DNA of 64,000 nt from Trichoplax sp. H2 (Eukaryota > Placozoa > Uniplacotomia > Trichoplacea): positions 124,001-188,000 of the forward strand of contig NOWV01000016.1 of assembly GCA_003344405.1 (NCBI GenBank). Direction: 5' to 3'. Below the pieces are notes generated by a model, which was not told the origin of the DNA, did not search any database, and saw nothing but the letters and a program-made list of their open reading frames with translations. A program made the translations under genes and the position numbers. Positions 1 to 14,349 of the stretch are shown here, piece by piece; position 1 is the stretch's first letter; the number at the start of each line of letters is the position of its first letter.

Positions 1-125
1 GGGACAGTCCTGCCAATTGCGTGTTTCCTTCAGTCAACCAGTTACTAGTGGTCACTGGTCACTGGTCAGGCACTGCTGAAGCCGGGCTTGGACGCATAGA
101 CGACGGGACAGTCCTGCCAATTGCG
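1..125. repeat. 21-bp direct repeat upstream of the ATP13A1 gene
   Basis: Bases 1-21 (gggacagtcctgccaattgcg) recur exactly at 105-125, giving a spacing of 104 bases. Between them lies a short internal repeat of ggtcact around 50-68. The block ends about 110 bases before the first ATG of the P5A ATPase gene, so it sits in its promoter or 5' untranslated region. The array may extend to the left beyond the window edge. Function unknown. Confidence 0.7.
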
Positions 126-232
126 AGTGCAAGGCATCCGTATCATCACTCCGATGCAGTACAAACAAGGACAGTATTCATCACTGACTATTGAATGAGC
201 CTATCAGTTGAATCCGTTGTCAGTCATTCAAC

Positions 233-3200
233 ATGGCTTCCAAGGCTAGTGAAATGCCAGTCAGTGATGATATCCAATATATTCGCTTATATATACCACG
301 ACAAGTCTATTTACATGGTTATGTGGCTCCTTTTTTAATATTCTACATGATCTGGCTTTATGTCTGGCTGGTAATGTATGGCGTTCAAGAGTATTTTGAA
401 GCTGGATTGATAGCTGTTGCCGGAATTGGCATTTTGCAAATTTTAACTTGCTTGTCTTGTTTTTGGTCAGTCCATGTTCGATGTGCCCTCACCTGTAAAT
501 CGGTAACCATTCTATTTTCCAACTAGATGGAATGGATAAGTTAGTTCAGTAATGCATTTCTTACGGTAGAATCTGCAGCCCTGCTAAAATAAATTCTTTC
601 AGTCATATTGTAATATCTACGCGTGCTATCGATCCAAGCAGTTGATTTACTGTATTCGTATTATATTGTACATTATAATTAATGATTCAAGTGAAAGTAA
701 TAAAAATCATATATTGTGTCTTAATAATTTACACTTACTCTACGTCAGCTACGTATACGTGTTTATAATATCAACAGTATGTGATGGTAATAACAGTTGT
801 TAAGCCTAGCTTAAAGTACAGTAGGACTAACATTTTGTATGTAGCGAGATGATGTGTAGAGTTTTTCAAGCTAATGATGATACATACAGTCTTGATCCAT
901 CCCAGACAGCCTCTGATTTACATATACATACTGTATATTGAAAGGTATTGGATGTCCATCAAGCAACTGTCGCTAAAGTGGTTCCAACTCCGAATAATGG
1001 TTATCCAGAAATTGTCAAAATACATCATGATAAGGTAGAAAGAGATCTTCAATTGCTGAATAAATAGGCATCTGATTATTTTAAGTCATCTTATTTTCTT
1101 AGTATAAAAAAATTGGATAGTAACATCAAAGTATTGGTAGGCTCCTATTTTAAATTGATCTTGCATCTTACACATTGGCATATGACGCAAGCATCCTTCA
1201 GTGCTCGACATTGCACATTTTACTATCAATAAATACCTTAGTGTAAACTTCAGTACGCGTACAGTACGAGTATGGCTGATAACAAGAATAATAAACATTA
1301 CTATCAAGTCATAACGATTTAAAAGGACATCGATTGCAATTGGAACTTAATAATTATATAATTTATATAATTTATTTAATGGGATTTCAAAGTCAATGAT
1401 TATCAGCTATACTTTGTTAAGCGTTGTAGATTTTAAAATCCGCACTAGCCAGCTTTTTCGGATTTAATTTAGCTCTGAGTTTGCTTGTGCAATTTCACAA
1501 CATCGGCGATTAAATAAACTATATTACTTATTTATAGGATGAAGATTCCAATCGTTCCATAATATGGTTCTCTTTTCAAAAGACCAAATATTTATACGAT
1601 GCTGAGGAAAAGAAACAGTTTCATAGTGTTCCCTTTCCTGTAGATCGTAAAATGCACTTCTATAAGAATTGGAAAGGCTTCAATGAAGTCCATGAAATTG
1701 AACATACTAATCGGATATTTGGAGACAACAAGTTAGTATTTACGCACTAAATTATTCATTTTTTGTAACTTAGAGTAAATGTTTCAACAGTTTTATCATA
1801 TTTTGTTTACTATGCTGATGCGATATAAACTATAGTTTATACTTTTCCTTGTTACTATGTTATTCTCATATAAACTAGCCTAGAATTGATCCAACAATTG
1901 CAAAATGGAATGATTTGTTTTAAATAATTACAATCTGACCGATATATAATCAACGAAATATTTTAATATATAGGCTAGAGTTGATAGTACCAGAATTTTC
2001 GGAATTATTTAAAGAACGAGCAACTGCGCCGTTTTTTGTCTTTCAAGTATTTTGCGTTGCTCTCTGGTGCCTAGATGAATATTGGTATTACAGTATATTT
2101 ACCTTGGCTATGCTTGTTATGTTTGAGGCTACCCTTGTGCAGCAGGTAACGACATCATCCAACTATTCGTCCATTGTTATCATCAATTTATGATGTATAT
2201 CCTACAGTATATATACAAGTATTAATATAATGTGCTATTTTTTATCTAGCAATTACGGAATCTTCGTGAAATTCGTAATATGGGATCAAAGCCTTACATG
2301 ATTAATGTATTTCGTCAACGCAAGTGGCGATTAATATCAAGCAGTGAATTAGTGCCTGGAGATATATGTTCAATTGGTAGAGTTAAAATTATTACCTTTG
2401 ACGTTAACTCCAATAATAATTTGATATTAGTATACCGACTGTACTGTTAGGTAATTAATTTAAGGTACTATTATATCGTTTATTCATAGTGCGCTATAGC
2501 GATGATCGTACGATTCCTTGTGATATGCTACTACTGCGTGGACCTTGCATCGTTGATGAAGCTATGCTTACTGGTGAATCTGTGCCCCAAATGAAGGTAA
2601 ACTTTTTTCCTTCTCGGTATACAAATCAAGTACTTTTACATTACTTTTGTAATACCAGTATAAGTACAGTTTCGAATTAACTGTGTTTATCTACGAAAAC
2701 TGAAATTGTTAATTTCTTATTTTTTTAATGCACTATGTTGCACTAGAATTGAGTCCTATCAACGCTATCGTATCGTATTCGATCCTTAATTTCTACTTCT
2801 ACTGCTCACTATATTTGATCTTTATAGGAACCTGTAGAAGATATTGAAGATTCGATATATCTTGATCCTACTCAACATAGTAAATTACATATTTTATTTG
2901 GAGGGACGAAAGTAGTACAACATACGCCACCTCCTAAAAATAGCAATGGAATACGATCTAGCGACAACGGCTGCATCGCCTACGTATTGCGCACTGGATT
3001 TCATACATCCCAGGTACCAGATAATATTCGAGTAATATGTATTCTGCAGTAGAATGACAGTGATTTATATGCTTTATTATTAATCTACTTCTATTTGATG
3101 TAATCGTATAGGGGAAACTACTGCGTACTATCTTGTATGGTGTGAAACGAGTGACTGCCAATAACTTAGAAACGTTCTGCTTCATTCTTTTCTTATTAAT

Positions 3201-6200
3201 TTTTGCTATTGCTGCGGCTGCGTACGTTTGGATTAAAGGTAAAATTACATATAGCTATCTCAGTATACATCGATTGTAGGATATCCTATCCGACTTATCA
3301 AACATTATTGAGGGTGTAAAATTTTATAAATAGGAACAGAAGATCCTTCTCGTAACAGATATAAGCTTTTCCTGGAGTGTACGTTTATATTAACTTCTGT
3401 TGTACCGCCCGAATTACCAATAGAACTATCTCTTGCCGTTAACAGCTCTTTAATGTCACTTATTAAGCTTGGTAAGACAAGGATAACTACAATTCTAAAC
3501 TGATACTATTAAATCTGATTTGAATATAGAAACCGGTCTTTGCATGTTTTTTTATTTGTCTTAGATGCTAATACTGATTATCTGCTTCCACAGGTATTTA
3601 TTGCACTGAACCTTTCAGAATACCTTTTGCTGGAAAAATTGATGTCTGTTGTTTTGATAAAACTGGTACCTTAACAAGTGATAATTTGATTGTGACTGGC
3701 ATCGCAGGCTTAAAGGAAGGTTGCAAATTGACAGAAATTTCGGAAGCTCCAATGGAAACTTTACGAATCCTTGGCACATGTCATTCTTTGGCAAAGCTTG
3801 ACGAAACCTTTGTAGGTGATCCATTAGAGAAAGCAGCGTTGAAAGCTATTGACTGGTCATTTACTAAAGGTTAATTAAAACATATTTTAATGCCCAAAAT
3901 TTGATACCGAGTTAATAAACTATAAATTTCTTATTAGATAATTTCTTTTATTAATAAACTAAATTAGATGATGTCGCCATTCCGAGGAAAGGATTTCGCC
4001 AAACATTACGTATTGTTCATAGATTTCATTTCTCTAGTGTTTTAAAGAGGATGTCAGTAATTTGTTCAATGCAAACTCCACAATCCAGTATTAGTAATTA
4101 CATTGTAACAACTAAAGGAGCACCGGAAATCTTAAAAAGAATGGTACGATTTATTGCATTAAAAGTATTGATTATAAGTTCGCGGATTTATGACATTTAA
4201 TCCGAAATTGATTTATTTTTGTAATAAAGTTTAAAGAAGTCCCTAAAGATTACGATTCAGTACATGAAGAAATGGCCAGAAAAGGTGCTCGCATCTTAGC
4301 CTTAGGTTATAAAGAAATAGGCGAACTTACCAGCGTGCAATTGCGTGAGATGACTAGAGAACAAGCCGAAAACGAATTAATATTTGCAGGATTTGTAGTC
4401 ATATCTTGTCCATTAAAATATGATTCAAAAACCGTCATTAAAGATTTAAAGCACTCAAGTCACCATGTATGATAAAAAATTCTTTTGTTAACAGTACGCG
4501 TATAAGTTAGATTCTTTTGCATTCATTTGAATAAAACCTTTTGTATTCGTTCACTTTCAGCTAATTATGATCACTGGCGATAGTGCTTTGACCGCCTGCC
4601 ATGTCGCTAAAGAATTAGAAATTGTGACAAAACCTACTCTTATTTTGAAGAAAACAAACAACGGTAACTCCAGCTATCTATTAATCATGTAACATCCGGG
4701 ATTACTGCTATCCTCATTTATTAGATATTAATCAAATTTTGTGATGATAGATGATTGGTTGTGGCAATCAATCGATAGAACAATTAATCTGCCTCTAATG
4801 GAAGTAGAAAAGAGGAACGAATTTGTATCGAAATACTGTTTATGTGTTACTGGAGAGGTAAGTTAAATTTAGTTTTAATTTATGTTACGATTATATTTCT
4901 GTTGAATGCAATTGTCAAGATATAAAATTATTTATATATGTTTATTACAAATAAAATGCAGGGATTACCTGAAATTATTGCTACTAAAACTAGTAAGGGT
5001 AAGAGAACCCTATTTGAAACATTATTACCGTTTATACAAGTCTTCGCACGAATGGCTCCGAAACAAAAAGAAATTGTCATTACAACATTAAGAGAACGAG
5101 GCTTTATTACCTTAATGTGTGGAGATGGTACAAACGATGTAGGAGCGTTAAAACATGCTAATGTCGGTTAGTCATATAACGATTATTAAATCAATCTTTT
5201 TATATTATACTAGTATCTGAAAATTGTCGTATAAATTAATGCATTCTTTCGTGGTTCACTGTAGGTGTTGCATTATTAACTCATGCTCCTCAACCAAAAG
5301 CTGCAACTAAGTTCGAGCTGTCAGGGAAAGATTTACCGGTAAGAAGCAAATACTTAGTTACACGAAGTTAATTAACTTTGATTACAGTTTGGATTTGTAT
5401 TGAAATAGTTATAATATTGTTATTTGATAGATCGACAATGGCGATACTGATGAACTTAAGAAATCTCCACCATCCAATAAAAAATCTTTAATTGACAAAA
5501 GAACTAAAAGGCCCATTGAGCAATCAAAATCAAAAAATGACAAGCACAGTTCCGCTGAGGTAACTGGCTTATTAAGAAGCTTCTTATAATGTGTCATATG
5601 CTCAAATATTTAATTAATAGATTCAATATTATTTTAGAAATCGGTTGCAAAGCTGTTAAAAGACATTGACGAAGGAGATCAACCATCTGTTGTCAAACTT
5701 GGTGATGCATCTATTGCTTCCCCTTTCACATTCAAATTCTCATCTACTATCTGTAGTAAGAAATAATGTTTGCCTATATATATGATGGATGATTTATTAA
5801 ATGCTTAATTGTAAGAATTACTAAATAGATTTTCTCATTTTCACCCGTACAGCTACTCATATTATTCGCCAAGGTCGTTGTACCTTGGTGACAACGTTGC
5901 AAATGTTCAAGATTTTGGCTCTTAACGCGCTTGTTCTTGCTTACAGCCAAAGTGTTTTATATCTAGATGGAATTAAATTTAGTGACAGGTGCTTACCGGG
6001 ATCTGAAATATTTCCATTTCTAATAATGAATATAGATATCCTTATAGCTTATAAACTGTGTAAAATATTGAAATTAAGACCTATTACCCATCGGTTATTC
6101 TTGTAGTCAAGCGACTTTGCAGGGTGTTTTGCTTGCTGGGTGTTTCTTGTTTATCTCTCGATCGAAGGTATACGCGTATGTTGTGGCTTTAATTATATCA

Positions 6201-7086
6201 CCAATCTCTTATTAATTTCTTATATTATAATGGTCGGTTTAGCTATTAAAAACTTTTTATAACAGCGTATATCTATTGTTTTTTCGTTAGCCGTTGCATA
6301 CTCTGTCAAAGCAAAGACCTTTGCCAAATATTTTCAACACTTATACTATTTTAACGGTATTGTCTCAATTTTTTGTGCACTTTACTTGTTTGGTATACCT
6401 GGTTCAAGAAGCTAAAGCTTTAGTTCCACCAAGGTATGAATAAAAGCTTTCCTATTTCAACATCGTTGTGATGACACAATAATTCATATATATGATATAA
6501 ATATTATAGAGAAGAAAAATTTGTGAATTTGGACGCAAAATTTGAACCGAATTTGATCAACTCTGTAGTATATTTGATATCAATAACTTTACAAATTTCA
6601 ACGTTTGCGGTGAATCACCGGGTATGATAAATATCTGTCTAATTATAAAGTTATTTTCTAATATATTAATGTGTAGCAACAAGTGTTAAAAAATATTTGG
6701 TGTAAGACGTTCGATATACTGAAAGCTTAAAATTTATGGAAATAATGCTTCTTAGGGTCACCCTTTTATGGCTAGCCTTACAGAGAATAAGCCGCTACTC
6801 TACAGTATTCTTCTTTCATCAACTGTTATTGGGCTGATAGCGGTTGGATTAGCACCTGAATTAAGCTACCAATTTGAGATTGTAGAAATACCAGTTGAAG
6901 TAAGTGTGAATTATTTGGGTACTGTAATGACTTAATTTTCTCATAATATAATGCTTTTTATCCTGCATGTTATTTCAGTTACGAAACAAATTGGCAAGTG
7001 TCCTAGTAGCTGATTTTATTTTAGCTTATGTTCTGGATAGTTGCTGCCAGTGGTTATTAGGCGAAGCTAAGCTCAAATGCAACTAA
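233..7086 (+). CDS. ATP13A1: P5A-type transmembrane helix dislocase ATPase (ATP13A1 / Spf1 family)
   Basis: Endoplasmic reticulum P-type ATPase; the family removes mis-inserted transmembrane helices. I assemble 24 frame-consistent exons: 233-502, 945-1034, 1538-1731, 1974-2145, 2250-2376, 2490-2596, 2828-3013, 3112-3238, 3334-3471, 3594-3869, 3968-4143, 4230-4466, 4561-4663, 4751-4857, 4962-5166, 5265-5338, 5431-5559, 5638-5755, 5853-5988, 6107-6167, 6291-6433, 6510-6621, 6756-6899, 6979-7086. They total 1,179 residues, against about 1,204 in human. Visible marks are the actuator TGES (exon 6), the P5A helix-4 motif PPELP (exon 9), the phosphorylation motif DKTGT with Asp at about residue 492 (exon 10), MITGD (exon 13) and [13 protein letters not shown] (exon 15). 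Hydrophobic helices lie at both ends. All catalytic motifs are intact. The start is the first ATG giving the family N-terminus. Confidence 0.97.
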
Positions 7087-9940
7087 AGAAATTTCGTACT
7101 ACATCTAGTTCATTATAACTTTTGTACAATATGCATCTAACAGAAATACATATACTCTAATTGCTGCAAATGATTACTATTAAGTAGATATGTTGTCTCG
7201 GTAATATTAAAAGAACGCTTCATTTTACGAATAATTAAATGTTCTATCCGACAGACATTCTGTACCTTTGTAGGCATAACCAATAATTATAATCAAGATT
7301 TTGCGAATTCCCTGGTGCAACCTAGAAGTGCAAATGCAGATGACTGCTTGTTATGATAGTGAAAAGAATTCGAGACACTCAATTTTTCATAAAGTTCTTA
7401 CATTATTTATTCGAATGTTTGCGTAATACGATATTGTCGAATGATTCACAGATACAACGCAATTTTTTTAAATCAACTTTACCTATAAATATAGTAAAGG
7501 ATATGGTAGTAGGCATCAATTAATTATAGTTATTGGATATGAGCTGCTTTAATCAATACATTTAAATATAACTCATTACTATAGTCTTGTCTAAGTCACT
7601 GCGTGACGACAAAACGAAAAACATTGCTGTAATGAGCTTGTAAAGAATTAGATATTGCGATATAATCATGATGAGTACGGTGATGAATTGGTGTTTTTGA
7701 AAAAGTCTGTTAATATCTTACTCAATCTGAGAAAACTGACAAAAATAAAGCATTATAAATGTAAAGAGGTTCTTTATTTCATGTAACTATCACCTAACAA
7801 TAATTTGTATACTGTACATAAATAATCACATAGGCTTTATTATGCCCCCCCCCCGTACGATATGGATAACGTATTCGCAGCCATGATAACCACTCGTTGC
7901 AGACGATTTTAAATTATTTATCACTGCATTACTTATAAGAATTGATGCCCATAAAGTTTTAAAACTAGATTTAGCAGCTTTGATACCAGGGTACTATGTC
8001 AATGGATTCTCAACTCTATTACGTTAATGGCATATTTACACGAGACTTTCTAGATTATTTTACATATACCATTGCTGGGTACTCTTAATAAAACATGTGT
8101 ATCACTGGCGTCTGAACAATCACTAGACTAAGGCTTGCTAAGTCATATAATTGATATAAATGCGGAATATGTGGTGGGTAATTTGTTAGTGAAGATACTA
8201 TAGCTTGCATTTTATGATACTAAGCTCTCATAGAGAGCTAAATCATGATGCTCCTACAGCAGCAGGTCTTTTAACAATTCTAGTACTAAACGATTATATA
8301 TAATAGAGTATTACGGCAAGAAATGTTAAAGTTCATTAACTTAAAAGTTGAAAGCTCCCCCACTAAAAATGAAATAAATCACAGTTACCATAGTACGCAA
8401 GCATAAAATTGTACGGTGTCCACAAAGTGATAAAGGAGACTTTTAGATTGAAACAACTGATAATAAATTCTGTTGATACATGCTATGCATTGATATGGAT
8501 ATCTTACGGGGACATTGTCTAGTGATATGTGATATCTATTGTGCAAGTTATTACTTATATCTAATCTGATAAAGCGAGAGCACTGAAGTCTGAAATCGCG
8601 CAGTAATTTCCGCTAAGAATCAACTTTTAAAAGTTATAAGACAGTTCTCATTCCTAATATAACGATCAATTTTGAGTACTACCCAACTTGATACGCTGTT
8701 ATTAAGCTCTAAAATTAAACTTAAAACACTGCGATTATTGGTATCATTTTAGATTTATTTATATTACAAAGTTATGTATCTTCAACTAAGGGTAAATCCT
8801 AGAAAGTAGATTAGCTCCATTATCAAAAGCTAAAGCAATAGCCGTGCGAGATTGGCGAGTATAAAATAATAATATATATATATTAACTTCACATACTTTA
8901 AAAATTCATGTAGAGAAGTCACTGTGTCGTTGTTAACATCATTTTAACTATTAATTAACTACTTAATATTACTCGATTGAATAGTTACAGCGCTTCCGTG
9001 TCACCATGGTAACGCATTCCCTTTCTCTTATTTACGTACTATCTACGTCTTACGTTACAGTATATATGAATTTAGTCAATACGATCTTGTTTCCTTTACA
9101 TTGACGGAGGCATTTCTATAATATTATTATTTTATTAATTATTTGTAGCAAATAGACTATTGTAATAGTTACTGGTAGATTGATCAACAAGTAATTTGAA
9201 GAATCATCGTTCGAAAGACTTTTGGACGATATTATACGATATTCATTTCTGAAAAAAAGCTATGATCGATAGGACCGAAAACGTCAGCGTTAGGCTTTAG
9301 AGCCGTAACCCTAAGATAACTTACAAGCAAGAATTAGGTAAGCTCTGATTCTTCTTATAATTTCTAGTGATGATTATTAGGTAATAAATAGATAGTTATA
9401 TGCGATACATGAATCAATTATCATATAACGTAAAATTTCGTACAAATGGCTGTCTATATGTAATACAAAATATCAAGAGATCTGTTCTTGAATACAATAT
9501 TGCTGAATAATAACCATTATATTGCTAGTCCTTCTATTCTAGAGTATACATTACCGTTTCAAAATTATAAAATCTAAATGTTACTTAACGTAAATCCCTT
9601 GAAATATTATTACTTATATGCTATGATACATATAATAATTTTGTTCATAATCCTTACTGAACAACTTTAACAAATGATTCACCCCATAATTATCAAAGTC
9701 CAAATAATGTTAGATAAATAGTAGAAGATTATTTGGTATGTCGTGAAATAAGATATTCTCCAATCTATAGCTATGTTACAGTCAATTAAATGGATGTATG
9801 TTCTTAAATAAGGGTGATATATATAGCACATCTTTCGCTTATGAATTAAAAGATATTAGCATGTCTATAATAATTCTGCCGATAAAATTTGTGTTCGGTA
9901 GATAATGGCTACGTAAGAATTACTAAATAAAATAAATACA
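7087..9940. other. Intergenic stretch, no gene recognised
   Basis: About 2.85 kb between the P5A ATPase and the next plus-strand gene. All frames are closed at short intervals and I see no exon chain. It holds a run of cytosines at about 7845-7855 and many AT-rich simple stretches. The last few hundred bases presumably carry the promoter of the gene starting at 9941. No clear TATA or CCAAT element stood out. Confidence 0.5.
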
Positions 9941-12900
9941 ATGGGAACGATAGTATCAACGCAAAAAGATGGATTACGTTCGTTACCTAGTCATCGAACA
10001 TTTCTATCGAGGTAAATAATATAACATAATATGTGTATAGCATCATAATACAGCGCACATCTAATTCTCTAAAGTAGGAAGGGGTTTACTTTTCTGTCGA
10101 TTTATAATGTTAAACTTCTATTTAATTTCAGCAATGCAATTGACTTTCAAAAAGAAATAACTAAAACATCATTTCCTCATTATCAGTACAAAACAGGTAA
10201 AGAAGAGAGTAGGATATGTATTATTACTATTTTAAATAAGATTGTTAACAAACTCCACTTTTCTTTTTTATTTAAAAATTTTCATATTAGCTAACGAGGG
10301 CTACATTGCTCAAAAAACAAAATCGTTCGTAGCAAGATTACCACCTGTTGATCATCCAGTTCTTGATAAATTGAATCATTTTGATGCTGATTATGCAGCA
10401 ATTCCAAAAAAAAATAAAGTTCATGTTACCTTTATTGATAACAAAAATACAGATCAAAATTTTAATCCAACAGCATCAGAATATCCCGCTGCAGTTAATA
10501 AAATTGCCTATAATACAGCGATAGAATTAAATGCACAGCGGTGGTATGGTGGCCAAGTTTTACAACCTTATACACCTAATACAGCACAACTTGAGTTAGG
10601 AAAGCGAATAAATGATGATTATGTACATCATAATAGTGATGGACTGGAAGGTGATCATTTGCATAGGACTGGTATAGCAAATGATGAGCTTAATAGATCA
10701 TCAAAGGAAGATAAATTATTATACACGTATCTCAGGGGAGATGCAGTTCAACTTGAAAGGTTAGTCCAAAAAGTTCATCATATTTACTTTACACTCATGC
10801 CATCTATTACATTTTGTGATTTGTCTCGTTGTGTATTCTACAATGATACGTTAGTAACATTGAAATAATTTAATTTTGATCACTTATTGAATTTTTCTCG
10901 CTAATTTATTGCTGTTAGCAATTTATTAATTGTAATTATGACTAGATGTGGCTAATAAGAATAAGAGTAGTATCTTAATTAATCTAAAATTTTGAAATTA
11001 ATTTATTGTTGCTATTTATTTTGACAATTGAGATGAATTAAATAGTGTTTTATCACGTTATAGTCAACCAAGTAAAAGTCCTAATCTAATTCAGCTTTTA
11101 GAGTAACATTTCTACTCAAGCAGCAGTGGATGTTTAAATTTTAAATAATAATGCTTTAATTTAGCAAATAATATAATTGCATACTGTAATATGCTAATGA
11201 ATCTATGCCATTTTTAACAGATATCCTAAGGGCAATATCATTAAGAGCAGAATTAATGAATACGCAAATGCTGTTAAAAACTTTAATTCTAGGTATTTCA
11301 ATTTATTGTTTATAATGGATATAGATCTGTGAGAAAATTTTCAATAATAAACTAAATTAATTTCCTAATTATGCAAATCTATATCAATGGTAAATATAAA
11401 GTAAGCTAAAATCTCACCAGAATAACATAAACGGACAAGACTCTGACGAAAGCCCCAGAGATGGAATAAAAACCAAATTACTAACATTAGATGATTTAGA
11501 ACCTGCTTATACAAGAGTAAATATATTAATTTTTAAAGTTTATTGATGAATATAGATTAACCGATATTTTTATTTTAATGCTAAACAATAACATTTATCT
11601 AATGCACTTAATTTCAAATTTTTTATTATATCCAATAATATAGGATATTATTTTAACTCCAAGAGTGTTGCAAAATGGCAGCAATCGATCAGGATCACGA
11701 AGTAAAAATCGTCAAAGTAACAGTCAAGGGTCGGCAAGTCGTCGTAGTTCAGGTCGAATGGCAACAGCAGGAGAAGGCAGAAAAAACATTAGAGGATATT
11801 CTACTAGAGATTCTGCGTCCAGATTAGGTAAAAATGATTATAAGCAATCATCACCTAAAACTGGTAGGAGAAGTCGAGCAGGATCCCCGTCTAAAGTTAA
11901 TGGAGGCAGTCAGAAAGAATTAAGCCAATCGCCTGCCAGCAGACAAAATAATGATTCAGCAGCAAGTCATGAAAGTAGTCGAGAATCATCTCCATATCGT
12001 AGAATTCGTTCCACATCTCCGGTTGGGAAGAGTAATATTGATCATACTACATCTAATAATAAATCATTACTACCTCGATCTAAGTTTACTGAAAGTAACG
12101 AAGCTAGAAAATTAAGACATGAGACGTTAAAAATGTTGGCCGATGATAGTATTGCCTTAGGTAAATAGCATTAGCTGATCTGTAGATTAGTTTACGGTAT
12201 AAGTACGATTACGGATGATTTATCATTCTTTTAATGCATTTATTTGTGCCTATTAATGGTTGTTTGTAATTAATCTTAGGTGATAATTTAAGGAGCGATT
12301 TTGTACAATATCAAAATGAAATTGAACGCTTGCGTTATCATGCAGAAGTTCATGTAAGTTAAGGAAATGAAAGCTTAATTAAGACAGTTTTTCTTATAAT
12401 TGTATACTTAAAAGGACATATAATTAAAAGTTATGATGGCAGTATTACAATTATCGTAATATCATATCCTCTTTATTTGACAGCTGATGTATTTGATTTG
12501 ATTTAATAGCAGTATAAAATTCATTGATTTGTTGAAGAATTGACGCCAAAAATTTATCTATTTGTAGATTTGAATGTGTTGTTTTATATAAAATTTACAG
12601 TAATACTAATTTATTTATGGTAGGAGTTAAACAGTCAAAATTAAACTCATATTATTTCTGAACTCTTCGTTTAGTATGAATTATCATTAGGCGAGAATTT
12701 TAATCCGCCGCGTGTGGTGGTAAGTTCATGACCGATATAATTCTAGGATAAATACTCATATTTCAATAACTATTAACGACCGGACGATTGCAAATAGGTT
12801 TTCAATATTATTATTCTTTCTAACAATTTGTTACTATAGCTTCTATCTTCGAGCATTCAGTTTGGTGATGGCCTAAAACGAGCCGCTCTGAAACATACTA

Positions 12901-14349
12901 TAATCATCCATTATGTAATTAACCGAAAACTATAATTTAGAAATAGAATATACCTAAAAGATGCTTTGAATTATGATATTGACAAGTGTAATTAATATCG
13001 CAAAAACTGAACAGCTTTTTTAATTCTGCTATTTTAATACCAGGACTTTCAAAAAGCTACCTTCGATTCGCTAGTTGGTTAGTTGCAAGTTATAGTTAAG
13101 CGTCGAGTACCTCTTTTGCTAAATGTCTATACTGTAAAGCGGTTAACTTGATTAATAGAATGGAAAATACGTGCGACAAGGAATTAATGTGTTAAAATAT
13201 TATCTTTCAGAGGAAATTAATAAGAGGGTAAATCAATACAAGGATGGCTGTCGAATCAAGTCGTTAGCTTTATATTGCAAGGTATTGGATTTGATAGGTT
13301 TTAAACTACATAATAAGAAGAGAGTATGATAGGATAATAAGAAATCTTCTGTTAATAAGTATTTATGTCAATCAACACAGGGAGGACCTGGCTACATATA
13401 TTTCTTAAGAAATGAAGTTATTACGGATAAGAAACTAGTTTATAACAACCCAATCGCTCAGTAAGTTATAATATATACTGTATATACAGTATATAGCGTA
13501 CTATGGGTGGCATGTGCGCCTGCTGTTAAAATGGAATTGCTGAAGATAGTGGTACTGGATCTCTTTGATATTAAAATAATAATTACTGATTTTAACTGTA
13601 TTCTGGATTATACAAACATTAGATTCTTTCGCGATGTTAGCCGAATTATGAGTAAATTAGGACCCAATGTAACGTCTGTGCATGTTATGGGGTGTAATCT
13701 AACTGGAACAAGTAGTGGGCATGAGGTAATTTTAATTTTGTTTAGAATAACAGTTAGGCGATATATTCAAATATTGGTGTATGTACTAAGTGAGGCGCGT
13801 CTATCTGCTAGTTACTGTTGAAGACACAGTAATTTAAAATAAATTCATATCGAATTATGTCCATGATATTGAATAATATTAGTATGAATCAATGTATTCT
13901 AAGGTCGCAGTGATACGAATAACTAATTTGAAAAGTTTATAGATATTTAAGCCTAATTTATATAATTACAACTTGCAAAGGAAGGACAGAAGTATTCATT
14001 ATGCCTGTTTTGTTGCGTGTTATTGAAATTAACCGCAAGTTAATCATTCTATTTATTGATAATTTTCATAGCTATTGCAACTCATTCAGAAGGTTATGGA
14101 GCCAACTAAACTAACTATCTCAGCACCTGTTGAGCAATCACAAGCTGGTAAGTAGCAGATAAATGTTGAACTTTGATTCTGAAATAGAATTGATATAGTA
14201 TAAATTCTAATGATGATGCACTATGTCTAGGTTCCGAAATGATTAGTCAATATTTTGATATCAAAAAATATCGAGAATGGAAAGATAAAACGACAAGTTT
14301 CATTTATTCGAAAAGATTTAGCAAAAGAAAATTACATTTGAAGTTTTAA
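9941..14349 (+). CDS. Unrecognised 661-residue protein with a DUF4347-like C-terminal domain
   Basis: Fifteen exons join in frame from ATG 9941 to TAA 14349: 9941-10011, 10132-10196, 10291-10759, 11221-11292, 11402-11516, 11644-12160, 12280-12353, 12675-12719, 12840-12914, 13044-13077, 13211-13281, 13381-13460, 13623-13725, 14072-14147, 14231-14349. Residues about 1-260 are hydrophilic without a known motif. About 265-440 is a disordered Ser/Arg/Lys-rich linker (exon 6). About 440-465 is a short charged helix. The last ~200 residues look globular: IIIHYDF, a long helix, then LALYCKGGPGYIYF, about 40 residues, then VHVMGCNLTGTSSGHE. That order (beta strand, turn with GxPG, helix, strand ending GCN..G..G) resembles bacterial DUF4347 as I remember it. 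The usual His of its HG motif is not present. No signal peptide or membrane segment. Function unknown; the gene model is well supported by frame, the family call is not. Confidence 0.8.

Noticed and set aside
12961-13010. Possible exon encoding DALNYDIDK in the DUF4347-like gene
   Set aside because: No acceptor keeps frame; the exon at 13044-13077 joins both neighbours in frame and fits better.
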